The notes beneath the pieces are model-generated. The model was not told the DNA's origin, did no database searches, and worked only from the letters and a program-made list of their open reading frames with translations. Below are positions 62,995-64,000 of a DNA stretch of 64,000 nt, one piece after another. Both the position numbers and the translations under genes were made by a program. Location of the stretch: assembly GCA_905214625.1 (NCBI GenBank), contig CAJMMQ010000007.1, positions 37,684 to 101,683 on the forward strand, given 5' to 3'. This DNA is from an uncultured bacterium (GTDB lineage: Bacteria > Bacteroidota > Bacteroidia > Bacteroidales > Bacteroidaceae). Within the stretch, counting starts at the first letter, position 1. Each line of letters begins with the position of its first letter.

Positions 62995-63060
62995 CAAACT
63001 GTTAGTGGCCGAGTTATAACCCGTAACTCGGCCACTTTTTATGCAAAAGTGGTCTGTTTT
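62995..63060 (+). repeat. Dispersed palindromic repeat, copy B
   Basis: Contains a perfect 13-bp stem AGTGGCCGAGTTA (63004-63016) with its complement at 63024-63036, followed by T5, as in a terminator. It is the sister of copy A at 21945-22012 in opposite orientation (52 of 58 core positions agree). The surrounding 62834-63793 stretch holds no supported gene. Confidence 0.85.
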
Positions 63061-63087
63061 TTATCTCTAAACCATAGGTTAGTTTCA

Positions 63088-63318
63088 TTTAACCCAAATC
63101 TGTTAGTCCGCATACGTATTAATACTACAATTATATTGATGCTTTTATCCGACTTATTGTTTCCTGTTATCACCTTGCCGTCCGTTTTTCTTGACATAGC
63201 CTTTTATGTCAAGAAAAATTCAAACGAAAATCCGCTCAATATTAAGTAATAATCCAAACTGGATTCTAATGCGATTTTGGATAATCCGGCCGAATACAAA
63301 TAACGGATTTGGGTTAAA
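63088..63318. repeat. 231-bp segment with terminal inverted repeats
   Basis: An 18-base sequence (63088-63105) recurs inverted at 63301-63318 with one mismatch. Within the segment a perfect 14-bp hairpin (63185-63198 with 63205-63218, loop GCCTTT) carries TTGACATA. No transposase frame was found, so it may be a MITE-like unit. No target duplication was identified. Confidence 0.6.
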
Positions 63319-63541
63319 CTGAAAACAGTTGTTTTGTGGAGAAGGTAACGGTGAAGAAACAGAATACAGTATTATACTGTATTATAATAACCGTGAAAAC
63401 AGTTGAAATAAAATTTGTCTTTAACAGTAATGTGGTGACACAAAACAAATCAAGGGCTGATAGTATTCAGCTATAATACAAAAAAAGACAAATTCGCTTG
63501 GAATCTGCCTATATATAATAAGGTATAATTATTTTTTATGC

Positions 63542-63740
63542 TTTTCTATCTCTTAGTAAGAGAGAGATTTTCGATGCAAATATATAAACAAATACTAATA
63601 TCTGCAAATGATTTAATGATTTTTTTTCAAAAAGGTCTAAAAATGTTATTTGATATGATGATTTCCGTAAACGCTGAAAAGCCTTATAACATGGGGCTTT
63701 GTTAAGATTTTCTATCTCTTACTAAGAAAGAGCAGATAAG
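63542..63740 (+). repeat. Two TTTTCTATCTCTTA repeats in the leader of the surface lipoprotein gene
   Basis: TTTTCTATCTCTTAGTAAGA (63542-63561) recurs with one change at 63708-63727, 166 bp apart. Each can form a small hairpin around CTCTTA/TAAGAG. The copies lie within the long AT-rich region before the lipoprotein gene and may be part of its regulation (inference). Confidence 0.6.
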
Positions 63741-63793
63741 ATTAATCCAAAAAATAATTATATATATAGTTTTTAATTAAATTAGTTTATCAA

Positions 63794-64000
63794 ATGAAAA
63801 GAAAAATTTTCAGTTCTTTGCTTCTTGTAGCGTTCCTATGCGCTTCAATGAGCATGTTCGTTTCTTGTAAAGACTATGAGGATGACATCAATGCGAACAA
63901 AGATGACATCACTGCTTTACAGAATCAGTTGGCTGACTTGCAGACTACACTGGCAAACGAGTTGAGCAGTGTAAGAAGCGAGTTGAGTACTCAAATCTCT
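63794..64000 (+). CDS. Coiled-coil surface lipoprotein, N-terminus only
   Basis: The frame is open to the window end, giving 69 residues of a longer protein. It has a lipoprotein signal (MSMFVSCKDYEDDINANKDD, Cys about 25). A heptad-like stretch begins right after (LQNQLADLQTTLANELSSV). Similar large lipoproteins with a KDYDDDI start are abundant surface components in Prevotella and relatives, a resemblance from memory. No function can be assigned. Confidence 0.8.
   Translation, partial: MKRKIFSSLLLVAFLCASMSMFVSCKDYEDDINANKDDITALQNQLADLQTTLANELSSVRSELSTQIS

Overview
The window is chromosomal DNA of a Bacteroidales bacterium, most likely a Prevotella-type member of the Prevotellaceae. This is inferred from four things. 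The gene order is of Bacteroidetes type (secY-map-infA-rpmJ-rpsM; purH-mreBCD-mrdA-rodA; exbB-exbD-exbD-tonB-PstS-like-TPR). The promoters have the Bacteroidetes form TTTG-N19..21-TAnnTTTG, seen many times. Shine-Dalgarno sequences are almost absent. The protein sequences resemble Bacteroides and Prevotella homologues. No insertion sequence, prophage, integrase or CRISPR array is visible, so this is mainly core genome with lineage-specific accessory genes.

Layout. 1-12.8 kb: the distal S10, spc and alpha ribosomal protein operons fused into one run (rplB to rplQ) with secY, map, infA and rpoA, closed by a strong terminator. The three widest gaps in the run each hold a hairpin, and two of them lie directly before rpsH (S8) and rpsD (S4). 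13-20 kb: an AraC-type regulator divergent from a tripartite RND efflux operon. 20-31 kb: M20 dipeptidase, cupin, glycine-zipper lipoprotein with an alpha/beta hydrolase, glycerate kinase, threonine dehydratase, RidA, and a minus-strand cassette (DUF2141 protein, two paralogous membrane proteins, winged-helix regulator) whose promoter contains a perfect palindrome. 31-36 kb: gdhA-rlpA, metY with a long leader, and a PepSY-like lipoprotein. 36-42 kb: a small membrane protein followed by a 987-residue fusion of receiver domains with a PEP-synthase-type ATP-grasp domain, then a membrane-anchored MutS homologue. 42-44 kb: a 43-bp perfect inverted repeat, a short orphan transcription unit that looks like a Bacteroidales small RNA, and class II aldolase. 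44-51 kb: the elongasome operon (mreB, mreC, mreD, mrdA, rodA) downstream of a purH that has only the IMP cyclohydrolase half. 51-57 kb: tRNA(CAT), START-like protein, LptF/LptG permease, ribBA and aspC. 57-63 kb: the TonB energising operon (ExbB, two ExbD, TonB) with a phosphate-binding-like lipoprotein and a TPR protein. 63-64 kb: repeat-rich DNA and the start of a coiled-coil surface lipoprotein cut by the window end.

How it fits together: translation, protein export and transcription come from the first block. Nitrogen and amino-acid metabolism are represented by gdhA, ilvA, ridA, metY and aspC. Cell shape and envelope assembly are represented by mre/mrdA/rodA, RlpA, the Lpt permease, TonB and RND genes. 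The least described items are the receiver/ATP-grasp fusion with its small membrane partner, the transmembrane MutS homologue, the DUF2141/membrane/winged-helix cassette with its palindromic operator candidate, and several families of palindromic intergenic repeats. One repeat family has two copies 41 kb apart in opposite orientation.
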